From Ephemerocybe angulata (Eukaryota; Basidiomycota; Agaricomycetes; Agaricales; Psathyrellaceae), in contig JAACJK010000006.1 of NCBI GenBank assembly GCA_013368325.1, positions 434,001 to 498,000 of the forward strand: a stretch of 64,000 bases of DNA, in the 5' to 3' direction. A model generated the notes under the pieces. That model ran no database searches, was not told the origin of the DNA, and saw only the letters and a program-made list of their open reading frames with translations. The translations under genes were made by a program, and so were the position numbers. Shown piece by piece: positions 35,881 to 47,875 of the stretch (its first letter is position 1; each line of letters starts with the position of its first letter).

Positions 35881-36841
35881 ATGGTGCTCATACTAACAGA
35901 CAGACTCTCCAACAAACTCTGTCGAGAACCGCCAGACATTGCGGAAGTCGCGTTTGAGAAGCTCGGGGTGCCCGCTCTGAACTTGCTCTGAACATCGCCA
36001 ATCAGGCGGCGCTCGCTCTGTACGCGACAGGTCGTACTATGGGCCTTGTGCTCGACTCTGGGGAGGATGTGACGCACATCGTTCCCATTAACGAGGGATC
36101 CCCAAGCAATGGGAAGGCGCGGAAATTGGATATCGGCATGTCCTCCTTCGTCGATCTCATGTCGCAGCATCTCGGGAAACAGGACATCATCGCGACTGGT
36201 GGTTCTTGCCGCATCATCCAAGATATAGTCAAGACTATGTGTTACTTTTTCGCAAGTCCACCAATCGGAACTTGGGGCGCCTTCCCCGCTTCCTGGAGTT
36301 CCGGAGACGTATACCTTCCAGACGGAGATGTTATCAACATCGCAAACACCAGGTACTAGGTACTGCACCCGCACCCATCCACGGTTCGCTCTGCGACCTG
36401 GACTAACTTTATACTTAGGTTCATAGTTCCGAGGCTAGCATCCTTGGCCTCAGCGAACCTGCGCTACATGAACACACCTTCAGTGCAATCAACAACAGCG
36501 ATCCCGACGGACTCGAGAGGGAGCTATATGGGATCGCTGTTATCGGTGAAAATACGATGCTGCCTGGGTTTGTTGACCGCCTCAAGGCGGAAGGTCCGTA
36601 TGGCTCCCCCAGAAACCCTTGTCAACTTGGTAGCGCCTTCAGATCGACACATTGCGACATGGATTGGAGGGTCCGTTCTATCTTCGCTTAGCATTTTCAA
36701 AGACCTGCTTGTCACAAAGCAGGAGTACAACGAATTTGGACCCAGCGTTGTCCATAGAAGTACGTCCTTTCGAGCACAGCAACGGTTTCTTCTTGATTTA
36801 CGATAATCCGACCGCTTGCTTTACTTTCAGAATTTATCTAG
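35881..36841 (+). pseudogene. Divergent actin-like pseudogene with several frameshifts
   Basis: Successive actin segments can be read in order but in different frames: VLILTDRLSNK (actin PVLLTEAPLNPK), FEKLGVPAL, ALYATGRTMGLVLDSGEDVTHIVP (nucleotide-binding [23 protein letters not shown]), VYLPDGDVINIANTR, GENTMLPGFVDRL, ATWIGGSVLSSLSIFKDLLVTKQEYNEFGPSVVHR. Breaks: an 11-bp local duplication GCTCTGAACTT near 35978-35998, a missing base after GTTCC near 36427, and another shift near 36590. The final intron (36760-36830) still splices to HRK-F-I-stop, like actin HRKCF. The key GENTMLPG and WIGG motifs survive, so the parent was a diverged actin or actin-related protein. Homology covers roughly residues 100 to the end. 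Confidence 0.8.
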
Positions 36842-37545
36842 GGATCGATGGAGACAAGATGATATACTCGGACAAGTCTTCCATCGACTCTATTTGCTTG
36901 TCGTGCCACATCTCCAAAATTCTCCCGCACACCCAGCCACCTAGAACATGCTATGCATCGCTTAATCCAACGTCTTCTGGCACTGTGCTGTGCCGCGAGG
37001 CCCAAAGTCCCCGCGGTACTCCCTCACCCTCGAAAGCGGCATCTCACCACGGGAAGCCCAGGAGTCGCCTTGAACAGACTCTAGAACCCACCTCCTCCTC
37101 TCTTGGGTCACAGAATGCCGCCCTTTCAGGCATCCTGCTCCCGGTCTCCACACTACCCCAATCTCTCTCGCGCCCAGACACCTTCCCGCCCATGCGAAGG
37201 GTCAGATGATTTTAGAGAGATACGAAACTTCCTAATTGGGCGTGTTCTCCCTGCGATTAAGGCCTCCTCCTTCTTCTTCCAGCACGGTCTCGGGGTGGAC
37301 AAGCATGCTTTTAGCCGCATTTGCGACCGAGACCGCGCTCTTCACATCTCGGTACCTGCTGATCACATCGCGGACCTCTGTGTATCGACGTGTACCTTCC
37401 CTTCGGCATCACAAAGGCAACTGACTGACGACAGCGTCAGAGTCCGACGTCGCCCTTGAATTCAGACTCGACGGGGGCCGGTGGGTGTCATCGAAGAGGC
37501 GAATGCGGCTACCTCTGCTATTTCACTGGCACAGAAGAGGTGCGA
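36842..37545. other. Intergenic, no gene seen
   Basis: Follows the actin-like stop; ends at the target duplication of the first 1.2-kb element. Open frames have no recognisable content. Confidence 0.4.
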
Positions 37546-38765
37546 GTTGCATCCCAGTCAAAACGCGCTCCTAAGAGCCGAGAATATCCGAAAGTATCTG
37601 AGCAATTGCGAGGTTGGGCGAGGGAAAGCGACCTCTCGGAGTTCTAGCGATTGTGAGCGAAGACACCTTCGTCGATTGTCCCTAAGTTGCTTCTTCGATC
37701 AATCGCGACGCCCGTCCACTTGACGTTGCACGAATCTGTGCTGTCGCAGAGCTGGCCACTGGCGCCCTGGTACGCGCCGGCAGCGACAGGCCCGTCGGAG
37801 TTGCAAAACGACGCGCGAACTTCAGAATCGCCGGGTGGTCTGAACGCGTCAACGCGCCTCTTCTTCTTACACCACCATCTCCTCCAGCACTGCTGCAATA
37901 TCAGCGTCCCGCCCTATCCGTTCTCTATGCTAATCGCTACTGCCGGCCTCACAGGATTGGCTCAGACGTGGGGAGGGTGCATGGAAGACGAGTTCCAGAA
38001 TAGGTGGGTTCGAGGGATGGTCGGCTGGCGGGGCATATAGGTGCGATTTCCACACTATATTCTTCGCATACGAACTCACGCCGCCTTTAATTGCCCTCAA
38101 CGCCACATAGTCACGCTTGCATAGGTCGATAGCACCTTCAAGACCGCATATATGCGCATCACGGGAGCCTGAGGCTCATATTTTCTGAGTATTTCCCAAT
38201 ACCAGCTTTTTTGCGACCAGCCTACTCGAAAGGAATGGCAAAATGTATGTCTTTCTATGCCTCCTGAAGATAGCAGCTCCCGTGCTCATGTATCTTGACA
38301 GCATCCTTTCGGATCGCTCCGTCACCTTAGAGGTATGCCATGGTCCACGCCACCTTCTCCACCCCCCTCCTAACTTCATTTTTGATACAGGGTGTAGTCC
38401 CCCAGCAGAATGCACTGGCGTAGCCTACTTGGTATGTACTTGCACCCCATTTTTACCGCCCCGCCCTCGATATCTCCTAGCACTTCTCTCGTTACTTTCC
38501 CGATCCTGCTCCATATGGATTATCCTGTAGATGAGCCTGCTTGCAATATCAGATATCTTCAGAAATTCTCGGATATGGTCGCAACGAATGGATTCCTCGT
38601 CAAATACATTGAAAATAGGCTCGCCTACGCTCGCTTGGGCTCCGAGTGAGATCCGAGCGCCTGCCAACTTTCTGAGGATTTCGGAGCTTCCGAGACTTCC
38701 ACAAAACTCCGACCGGCTCGCTTCACCTCGCACAGGCTCGCTGCACGTTTTGACTGGGGTTGCAT
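37546..38765. mobile_element. 1.2-kb non-autonomous DNA transposon, copy 1
   Basis: Element 37553-38758 (1206 bp) bounded by perfect 7-bp duplications GTTGCAT at 37546-37552 and 38759-38765. Ends are CCCAGTCAAAACG...CGTTTTGACTGGG, with inverted similarity of about 13-16 bp. The body matches the second element at 42868-44088 along its whole length in the same orientation, with many substitutions. No transposase frame. A 7-bp duplication fits P-like or related superfamilies, but the family cannot be fixed from ends alone. Confidence 0.85.
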
Positions 38766-41700
38766 CTTTGATCCTGTCAAAGACTCAAAGTCAAAAGTAT
38801 CCTTCGCCAGGTGTCTTGTCAGCTGGATTACTCATACAGGGCGCCAATATTGCCCTGCGGTACTGGGCGCTTCGCTCGATCGTCCGGGCTTGATCAGGCT
38901 TGATCAGCGCTTCCGCGAGGATCACTAAGCGCGCGGCGGCGCTTGCTGGGTTTGATGACGTCGTGCTGCTGCCATCCGGATGAATCTGAGCACCGACGGT
39001 GCGTGCTTTCAAGCATTGTACTTTTGCTACTACCGCTGCTGCGAGCTTGCGCCTCAGGCATCTATGCATAAGTGATTGTCGAGACCCTGGGTGAGCCCGG
39101 GCGCAGTTCGAGCATTCGAGGGTGCACTGCATTTAATCGGTATTCAGGATCCAGCGGAACGGAATCGGGTGGTGTACTCCCCGGCTTTGTGTCGGCGAAT
39201 TGCTAGTTGGTCACACTGATTGACTACGATACCGCATATCCATCTAACCCTCGAGTTCTGTGAAGGATGATATCGATCGATGTCGTCGAGCCTGGGCTAT
39301 CAATATACTGGCGACCTCGATTCAACTCTATTACTGGGATCGAATGGATTGCATGGATAACTCAAGGTGAGGGTCAGGGTGTTCTTTCTCTGACCTTTGT
39401 TGCTCGAATCCGCCCTTCGTGTTTTTTAGGGTTGAGTATTGAGGGACGATCGATACCCGGCTATCCGACGTAACCGACTTCCCAAGACGTAGCATTCAAG
39501 GGCACGGGTCCCATTGTTCTGTCAGCCAAGTATGTAAGTCCTCGTAATGTGGTGGTCATCTCGCTTAACGCTCACTCTTCACTTGCTCACCAAATGAGTA
39601 GTAATACATGCATTCCAGAATCCAGAACGCACTGGCGCCCCCATTCTATATCGACGCGGACGATATCGCTTGTTGTGGGAAGCGATGCTCGACTATGGGT
39701 AACCGTGGGCTGCAAGGACGCGGAAATTAAAATGGGCCTAAATTGAGAGGACGGTGCCGTTCTCATTCTCACTGCGCATTGGACTGTGGTCTGGTGTCAT
39801 TACCCCGGAGCGATGAGGATACCGGCTTGTTCCCTTGACATCCAACGTGCTCTGCGACGCACTAGTTGGGAGGCTGTTCGTTCGTTGAGACTAGGCTGGC
39901 ACCGCGCCCTGGTTAGGCTAATTGGTAGACTCCTTCACAGAAGTATTATCCACTGACATTAGGCTGACAAGGTACGACTTCCACCTAATAATCACAGTGC
40001 TAGAAGCCAGTCTGATATGGGTCTAAGAGTGGCCGTGATCAGCGATGATAATTGCCTTAGCCTAAACCTGAAGTTTGAAAGACGAGGATGTGCGTGTGGA
40101 GTGGCGGTAAGGTTATGCCTGGATTAAAGTTCAACGGTTCGTTGGATGCCTGTGAAGGGCGTTCGGGTGTCTTTGGGTTAATGAGGGTGATGATAGGCCA
40201 GTGCGTTATCAAAGGCTATGGTAAGGCTTTCATCCGACTCTTTCTCTCCGCTTTCGGTTTTGTTGACGCTGGTTCACCTGTCGGCTAGGGATATGAACTT
40301 GGTCCATGATGCATGACGTGTCTCTGCTCGATGTCTGGACCTGTCTTCGCGGCTTTATCACTACGCGAGAGAAAGAGGGTTTGGGACCTTGGTGGCACCA
40401 GTAACGTTTGAGCGGTGTCTGGATTGTGTGTGATTGGTGACAGAGGTGGTATGGGTTGCTTTGCGCTGGGCTGGTGTTGCTATAATTGGAGTGCTCAGTG
40501 TGGCTATAGTGTCTTCTGGATGTATCATCCTTTCTATTCATCTGACGACAAGTAGGGCTTTCCTATGTTTTCAAGACAAGGTCTTCGGACCGTCGCTTTC
40601 ACTCAATCGTTTCTCGAAACACTCGCCATGGAATACTACTAGCCGAGTCTCAGTTTACTTACGTGGTAGAATATTAAACGGAATCGTGTACTTACATGAA
40701 GCACAACCGAACCGACACAGGATCTTATCGCATGTTAGTAGAGGACAATGGCGAAACGAAACGTCGTCTGTCCATACCCCGTGTCGCGAGACCGCCATAC
40801 CATTTCCGCCGACTGCGCACGCGATCCGCATGCTAAAATCCAAGCCCTCGTACCTCTCTCTCCATCTATATCCAACGCTCCCGGACTTCTCTGCCCCGCT
40901 TCCTCCTTCCATCAGTCCGCCCATACATTAGCTGCTGCACTTTCCTTATCGACATCGCCATAATACGCCTATCTGGAACAACGAGGCCTGCGCATGCAGC
41001 AGGCGCGAGTCTGACAGTGGTGGCTTTTGACGAGGATCGACGTGACTGGGTTGCTTTGGCCTTTTTGGCGTCGTCGTCGAGGTGATCGGAGGTAAGAGGA
41101 TTTGGGAGGTTGGAGCAAGTTCGGTGTTTGAGCGTGAGTGTGGGGACGGAGTTGCTGTTTTGGGATCTCAAGGGAGATCTGGGTGTTTTGGTTAATGAAA
41201 GAGTAGGGTTAGTCTTAGTCTTAAGAGTCGGCATTGGCAGCGGGAAGTTAGTATGTGTGTATGTTATGTCGTGATTTAATGAAGGGAACACGAGGGTCGC
41301 GTGCGGGTTAGAAGGGATTACATAGATTTCGCGACTTTCCTCTAATCAAAAAGCGAGGATCCTCTTTACTACTGTACCTAGAATATTAGGTCCACCGCAA
41401 AAGATGCAGAAGAACTTCTTACGCTGCGACGAGATCGCGCTCAACACACCACTCACCCAAGGCACGAACCAAGTTCGGACCGAGGATCCAAGCCACGCCT
41501 CTCCCTTGAATCAACAAATGCTGTTCTTCGGACGCTCGGCTAGATCAATAACCAACGGTGCCTCGAGTTTTCGAGCAACTATGACGCGACGCGCCGAGAA
41601 ACGCCGATTGATTGACGAAGGGTCCTTCAACCACCAAAACCCTGCATCAGCGGAAGGGATTGGGCGCCTCGAGGCTCAGTGTTCGGAATATCCAATTATT

Positions 41701-42860
41701 TACGAGAGGGGACGGATGGGTGGGCATGAGGCGTGGGTTTAGGGTTACATCCTGCATGGGTACTCGAGTATACCTCGGGATAATCTCTCGTTGCCGATGT
41801 CTGTTGGGTGAGGCGAGGATATGTCGGCGCCGCTGGAACGGTAGGTACTTCGAATATGAAAGAGAGAGAGATACGCACTGTGGCGTTTGTGAAATTAAGC
41901 ACGTGAGTCGGATGGAGGGATTCGTTCTAATTTGAGCGCCTATCTCGAAGGTGCGGTTGACCCTCTCGCTTTGCACTGAAAATCAGACGTGGAATACGCA
42001 CCGGAGCTATAGGGTCCCAATAAGCCCCGTGCACATGTACGTATGCTATCCGACATCCCGAGCAGCGAGCTGAGATTTACCCTGCACCATCGGGGAAAAC
42101 ACCCGCCTCGAGGCGTGGAAGAAGGAGACTTTCGCTGGAATTGAACATATGGGTTGGGCATGAGGCGCTGGGTTAAGGGTTATTTAGGGTTATCATGAGT
42201 ATCACGTCTATTCTATCTATCATCTTCCTCTTCCTTTGGATTTAACATCGCTTGTAGCTTGGACGTTGGATAGATAAGTAGAGGGAAGTGCGGGTTTGTG
42301 GTGCAGGGTTAGAAGCGTGTGGTAAGCGGAATGTGGTGCTTTGCAATGCGTGTACATAGAGTTTGGATTCTGGAAGAGGGAGAAGAGGGGAGATAGTAGA
42401 GAGGGCTCTCGCGTATTTGCAAGAACTGCATTCTATCGGCCGAAGGGGCTCTGCCGCACCATGAGGCTCGCTTCAGTTGGCTTGGCTTGGCTTAGAGCTC
42501 CTACTGGAACCCGTCGTTCTGGAATCTGGACGTTGAGTCAATACATGACACGAATCGTGTTGGTGCAGACTAGAAGCTTGTGTTAAGCGACGCGACGACG
42601 CGTGTATAGATAACAGGGAATTTCGAATGAACTCATGTCAGTCCTACCTACCAGCTACCTACCTACAGGTAACCGTCCGTCCGTCCGAAGGAACGAATCA
42701 TCGCATCGGATACCTCGGCTCAACCCACCCAAACCCTTCACCCGCAGCCGCACCCTCGCCCCAATCCCCCGACAGGGCCGACACACCCCATCCTCGTTCC
42801 CCGCCTCGCGTCCCCCACGCGTCCATCACGACTTGGGCCATTAGGCGCCCGCCCCTAAGT
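38766..42860. other. Gene-free region between the two 1.2-kb elements
   Basis: No supported gene. Two related short stretches occur near 41715-41755 and 42150-42195 (GGGCATGAGGCG followed by GGGTT(T/A)AGGGTTA). Otherwise only chance frames. Confidence 0.4.
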
Positions 42861-44095
42861 ATTGATGCCCAGTCAAAACGCGCTCCTAAGAGCCGAGAAT
42901 ATCCGGCAATATCTGAGGAATTCCGAGGTTGGGCGAGGTGTACCGACTTCTCGGAGTTCTAGCGATTTTGAGCCAAGACGACACCTTCGTCGATTGTCCG
43001 TAAGCTGCTTCTTTGATCAATGGCGACGGCGGTCCAGTTGACGTTGCTTGGACGTTGCACGAATGTGTGCCGCGCAGCGATAAGTCCGTCGGAGTTGCAA
43101 AATGAACTTGAGAATCGGCGCGCCTGGTCTGAACGCGTTGACACTCTTCTTCTTCCCCCTCCACCATCTCCTCCAGCATCGCTGCAATATCAATGCCCCG
43201 CCTTCTCCTTTTTGTGCGGTAATCACTCCTGTGGGCGTCAGAGGACTAATTCAGAGTTCTTTGAGGAGGTCGGATGGTCGAGGTTGGGTCGAGGTGTTTG
43301 GTCCGGAATTAGGTGGGTTTCGAGGATGGTCGGTTGGCGAGACATACTGGTGCAATTTCTATCCTATATTCTTCGCATTCGAACTCACTGTGGCCACCTT
43401 TAACCTCGTCAACAGCGCACAGTCACATATTACGCTTGCGTACTCGGGCCCATGCTTTCAAGACCGCATATATGCGCCTCTAGGGAGCTCCAAGGATCGC
43501 ATTTGCGGAGTACCTCCCAATACTAGTTTGGTCGCAGCTGGTCTTCCGAAAAGGAATGGATAAATGTATGTTTTATCACGTCTCCTGAAGATGGCAGCTC
43601 TCATGCTCATGTAACTCGATACCATCCTTTCGAAGCCCTCCATCATCTCAGAGGTATGTCATGGCCCACAATACATTTTCCGACCTCCGTCTAACTTCAT
43701 TTTTGAAACAGGGTGGTGTAGTCCTCTAGCGGAACATAGCGTTAGCCGAGTTGGTACGTATGCGCACCTCATTTCTATGCCCCCGCCATCGCCTCCTTGT
43801 GCTTCTCTGGTTTCTTGTCCTCTCCATTTGTAGCATCCTGTATTAGCTACAAATCAGCGAGATAATCCGCTTATAATATCAGATATTTTCCGAAATCCTC
43901 GCATATGTTCGCAACAAACCGATTCCCAGGTAAATACATCGAAAACCCGCTCGCCTGGCTTCGCCTGGGCTCCGACAGAGATCGGAGCGCCTGCCAACTT
44001 TCTGAAGATTTCGGAGCTTCGGAGACTTCCACAAAACTCCGACCGGCTCGCTTCAGCTCGCACAGTCTCGCTGCACGTTTTGACTGGGATTGATG
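42861..44095. mobile_element. 1.2-kb non-autonomous DNA transposon, copy 2
   Basis: Element 42868-44088 (1221 bp) bounded by perfect 7-bp duplications ATTGATG at 42861-42867 and 44089-44095. It has the same CCCAGTCAAAACG ends and the same internal order of sequence as copy 1 (for example CGCTCCTAAGAGCCGAGAAT after the left end and GACTTCCACAAAACTCCGAC before the right end). It may interrupt a minus-strand open frame (see findings). Confidence 0.87.
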
Positions 44096-46238
44096 GTTCG
44101 ATCGCGATGACGCACAGTTCCTGATATAGCTCCCGCACAGTCGGTCGCGTGCTCGATTGGTCGATTTTTGGATGGGTTTGGGCGTCTAGTCGGCGCCTCG
44201 AGGCGGGGGTCGTGGGGTTCCTTGCTTGGGTTGTGGGTTCGCTAGGGTTTGCGTTTGCGTGTGATTTTACTTTTTTTATGGGTGGTGGGTGTAGTATATA
44301 GTTGGCATAGTTTGTGGGTGAGGTCGTCGGTGGGATCGTTGACTCGGAGGATGGTTGGTGTGTGGAATGGTTGTTGGGATGTGGTGTTCCCGAGGAAGTT
44401 TGCTCTTCTTGCTTGGACACATTCCCGCTTTGGATTCGCGGAGGTTGGTCGTAGCGACGGATGCATCGCATCGCATCCCTCCTTCTCTCGATATCTTCCT
44501 CGGTGCTTCTCTTCTCGAATTCTCTTTTCATCGCAGCCAAGGAATTCCTTCTGAATCCTTCCTTCCTTCCTACGTATATGTACCTCCGACTATTCATTCG
44601 TCCATGATTCTCTTCTCTGCTCTCCCCTCCCTGCGGAAATAAAATGTGAATAATCGAAAGATAATACCGAGGAACGAATTGATTCACAGCATGCGCCCTG
44701 CGACCTATCTTTTCTCGGAGAAATCAGCGAAACGCGGTGGGCGCGTGGTGATGGATCCGGCGTAGCTCTCCTTCTTGAGTAGTCTACTACGCGGGCGGCG
44801 ATAAACATGGCATAATTGCTGTGCAGGTATGAGGGCATGGGCAGAGGGTTGTTGTCCGTTGAATGTGTATATGGATTTCGGTGGGTGTGCGGGCTTGCAT
44901 GTCTACACGAGGTAGTATACGCAGTATGACTCGCTGGCATATCCTAGGGGATAGAGCGTGTGAATGAGCAAGGGAACGACGATGGACGAGGGAAAGACGA
45001 CGGGCGGGGGAAGGGAGGTTAGGCGCCCACGGGCGTGGAAAGGGGGGATCGACGGGTTAGGCGTTGGTTAGGCGCCTGGATGGGTATCACATCCGCCGTG
45101 GTATCACATCGGGTCAATGTATGTAAGTAAGTACCCTTCACGTTGTCACCCGACGGACCGTATGATACCGTAATAGGCACGGGGCGGGTGATTGGGCGCT
45201 TGGTCCATCCTCGGAGATAATTTTGGACAAAGCGGCGCCACCAGAGGCCGATGTGCTTTGTGCCAGTGCTTGGAGCTTCGAGGGGCGGTTTGAGTAAAGC
45301 GCGGCGCCACATTGGGGGTTAGTACGATGCCACAGCGAGGTGAGGTGGCGAGGCGTAATTGTATCCGCGAATTTTTCTTCGAGGCGAGGCGAGGCAGGTC
45401 CCAGGAAGCAAGGAAGACGAGAGGAGGGCATCTTGATTATGATGGGGCATGATAGGGTAGATCTGCGTGTCATTCTGACATGGATCGATGGAGATCTGTG
45501 CTATGTGGTGGAAGAAGCAGAGAACGAGGCGAGGAGGATAATAGGATGGATCGATCGTGAGGCTGCTCGCGTTGCTTTCATTCCGGGCGGCATGCATATG
45601 CATAATCAAAGGCTGAGCGAGAGGCAGAGGTTAATGGACTCTGGCACAGCAGCCTGGGCGCATCCGCGGCGGGTATATCTCTGCGAGGCAGAGACAATGG
45701 GCTTTTGAGGCATCCGGATTAGGCAGGAATGGACCTTGTTTCCTTTTGCCTCTGGGATGACGTGGGGCCTGAATCGCAGATTAGATGGATGAGGATGGGC
45801 CATCGATGGCAGACCTCGTGTGCGGGACACCAGATCCTGGGTCTCCAGTGGGCGGGAAGCGTGGAAAAGTCGGGCTGGGCGAAAGATTTTTTTTTGTTGT
45901 GCGTTCCCGAGCTGGACCGTCGTGAAACGTGTTGCGACGAGGGGAGCGTGGGAGCGGGCTTGGGACGGCCGTCCTCGTCGTCCAAGCTCGCAGCTCGAAT
46001 ATGCGGGGGTAGGCTCGAATGTTCGAGTGGCAAAGCGAGCGGCGTGCTTTGAAATGTGAATGGGCTTTGCTTTGCAAGCCGGGTCCCAGTTCCCAAAGCG
46101 GGTGCCAGATCTTGATCGTCCCGAAATAGAGTTTCGCCCGATTATATATGGGTGAGAGGTGGAAGTTGACGGCGAATTCCCCTTCGCCCTACCAACTCTC
46201 CGCCGCCCTCGGGGTCCGCTGCCCGTCCGCTCTTCACG
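44096..46238. other. Intergenic with a possible interrupted frame; RING gene 3 promoter
   Basis: On the minus strand an open frame from ~44687 runs into copy 2 of the transposon. Its middle is Thr/Pro/Ser/Asn-rich and preceded by a charged stretch (EFEKRSTEEDIERRRD). No domain is recognised. The last ~100 bp before RING gene 3 contain TATATAT at 46143-46149, 90 bp before the start codon, a plausible TATA box. The 373-codon minus frame 45606-46727 is judged a shadow. Confidence 0.35.
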
Positions 46239-47875
46239 ATGCTGACGCTCGCCCACGGCTGTTCCTGCGACGTGTGCGCGGAGGAGTACGGCGCCCAGCG
46301 CCTGCCCCACTCCATCCCCTGCGGCCACGTCCTCTGCGCCGCCTGCTGCACGACCATCATCGACAAGACCGCGCCCCCCAAGGCCCCCAGCTGCCCCTTC
46401 TGCCGCGTCCCCTTCAATGCAGGCGAGATTCGCCTCATCCGCATGGACTTTACCACCAGTGGCTGGACGACGCCCCGCCGCCTCCCGACGGTTGAGTCGA
46501 GCACGATCACGAGCGACCTCCTCGCTCGCAGGACGGAGCGCCTGTTGTCGAGCAACGACGGACGCACCCGCCTCGACGCCCGCAGACTCGAGGACAAGGT
46601 CGCAAAGGTCGCCGCTAAAAAATGTTCCGTGGAGGAGGTCTCTGTGCTCCACAAGGAACTCGAGGACTGGCTGTTGGCTGAGAAGGACGACCAGGTGCGT
46701 CTCCCCTCCCTCTCTCGTCTGACTCACACTGACTCGAAACGACAGACCTCATCGCTGTACCTCAGCGCCGCGCTCCTCCGCGCCATCCTCATGAACCACA
46801 TGGCCCACTCCGAGGCGTCCAAAAACGCAAAGGCCACCGAAAACGGGCTCAAGTCCAAAATCGAGCACCTCGAGCGCCAGAACGAGGAGCTCTCCGACGA
46901 AGCCAGACGGTGCGTGCCCCTCGAAAATTTTCCATCTTTCCCTCCGCCTTTACTGACTAGCCCCGAACGTTCCCTATTATCCGCTTCCGAACAATAACAG
47001 ACAGGTGCGTACACACACTATCCCCGGCATCACTGATCCAAGCCAATACTAACTTGATAATAATTCCTTCTTGGCAGCGCTCGAATTTCATGAGCAAGAC
47101 ACAGGAATGCCAGCAACTCCGCAACGAGATCTCCCAGCTCAAGGCGCTCGCAACGACCCTCGGCGTCTCCGCACACGAGCTCCCGCCCTCAACCCCGCAG
47201 CTCCCCACGCCGCCCTCGACCTCCCCCACGCCCTACTCCACCTCCACCTCCACATCTTCGTCCACGAGCGCCAGCGCCTCCGCCCATGTCTCGCGCTTCC
47301 ACTCCCGCTCGGCGAGCATGAGCAACCGGCCCTCCACGCCCGCCGCCGTCTCCCCCATCTCGCCCTCGCGCAGCCACACCCCGGGCATGCCGAGCCCCAC
47401 GCGCACCTCGAGCGCGAGCGCCAGCGCCGCCGCAAGCCGCCCCAGTACGCCCGCCTATGGCTTGCGCACATACACGCCTGCGCCTGCACAGGCACCGCCG
47501 ATGCCGAGCATGCCTACGCGGTACGCGGCGACGCCCTCGCCCATGCGCTCCTCGGCGTCCCAGCACGCGGCACATGCTCAGCAACACTCGTCGCTGTATG
47601 CGTCGTACACCCCGGCGCCGCTTGTGCCGCCCAAGCCGAGGAGGCTGAGTCATAGTCAGGGGAGTAGTCCGCCGAAGCTGGCGAGGAGTATGAGTGAGGA
47701 GAAGGCGGAGGCGCATGAGAGGTGGTTGCCGAGTGATATGGTGGGTGGTAATGGGGGTGGGGAGGAGAAGAAGAGTGGGAGGGGGGAGAGGCCGCCGAGT
47801 CGGATGCAGGGGTTCTCGAGCGCTGCGTATGCTGCGAGTCGGTTGAGGGATTTGAGGGTTACGAGTCCGTCGTAG
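46239..47875 (+). CDS. RING-finger coiled-coil protein, paralogue 3 (contains 4-nt microexon)
   Basis: Probable RING-type E3 ligase or scaffold, 473 residues. Exons 46239-46694, 46746-46909, 47001-47004 (4 nt) and 47078-47875. RING in the first exon: CDVC, CGHVLC-A-A-C, CPFC (residues 10-60); the intron that splits the RING in the other two paralogues is absent. A helical region (EEVSVLHKELEDWLLAEK, then SKIEHLERQNEELSDEARR) leads through the microexon into QLRNEISQLKALATTLG, then a Ser/Pro/Thr/Ala-rich disordered tail. The second and third intron phases (0 and 2) match the paralogues. Without the microexon the frame meets a stop after five codons. Third-position GC is very high in the first two exons. 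Confidence 0.87.
47001..47004 (+). other. 4-nt microexon ACAG of RING gene 3
   Basis: The upstream exon ends in phase 2 (AGA CG) at GTGCGT; the downstream exon reads CGC TCG AAT in phase 0. Including ACAG gives CG-A, CAG and keeps the frame. Flanking introns are 91 nt (46910-47000) and 73 nt (47005-47077, with a CTAAC branch site). The junction context AACAG-ACAG-GTGCGT mirrors GACAG-GCAG-GTGTGT in RING gene 1. Confidence 0.8.

Noticed and set aside
41715..42195. TTTAGGG/TTAGGG-like bits near 41738 and 42176-42192
   Set aside because: Only one to three degenerate units each; not a telomere repeat array.
45606..46727. 373-codon minus-strand frame opposite RING gene 3
   Set aside because: Lies antisense to a spliced RING gene with a clear domain; GC-rich third positions of the sense gene create the open shadow frame.
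47139..47716. Arg-rich frames on the minus strand and in the second plus frame of the RING gene 3 tail
   Set aside because: Shadows of a Ser/Pro/Ala-rich disordered tail; no independent evidence.
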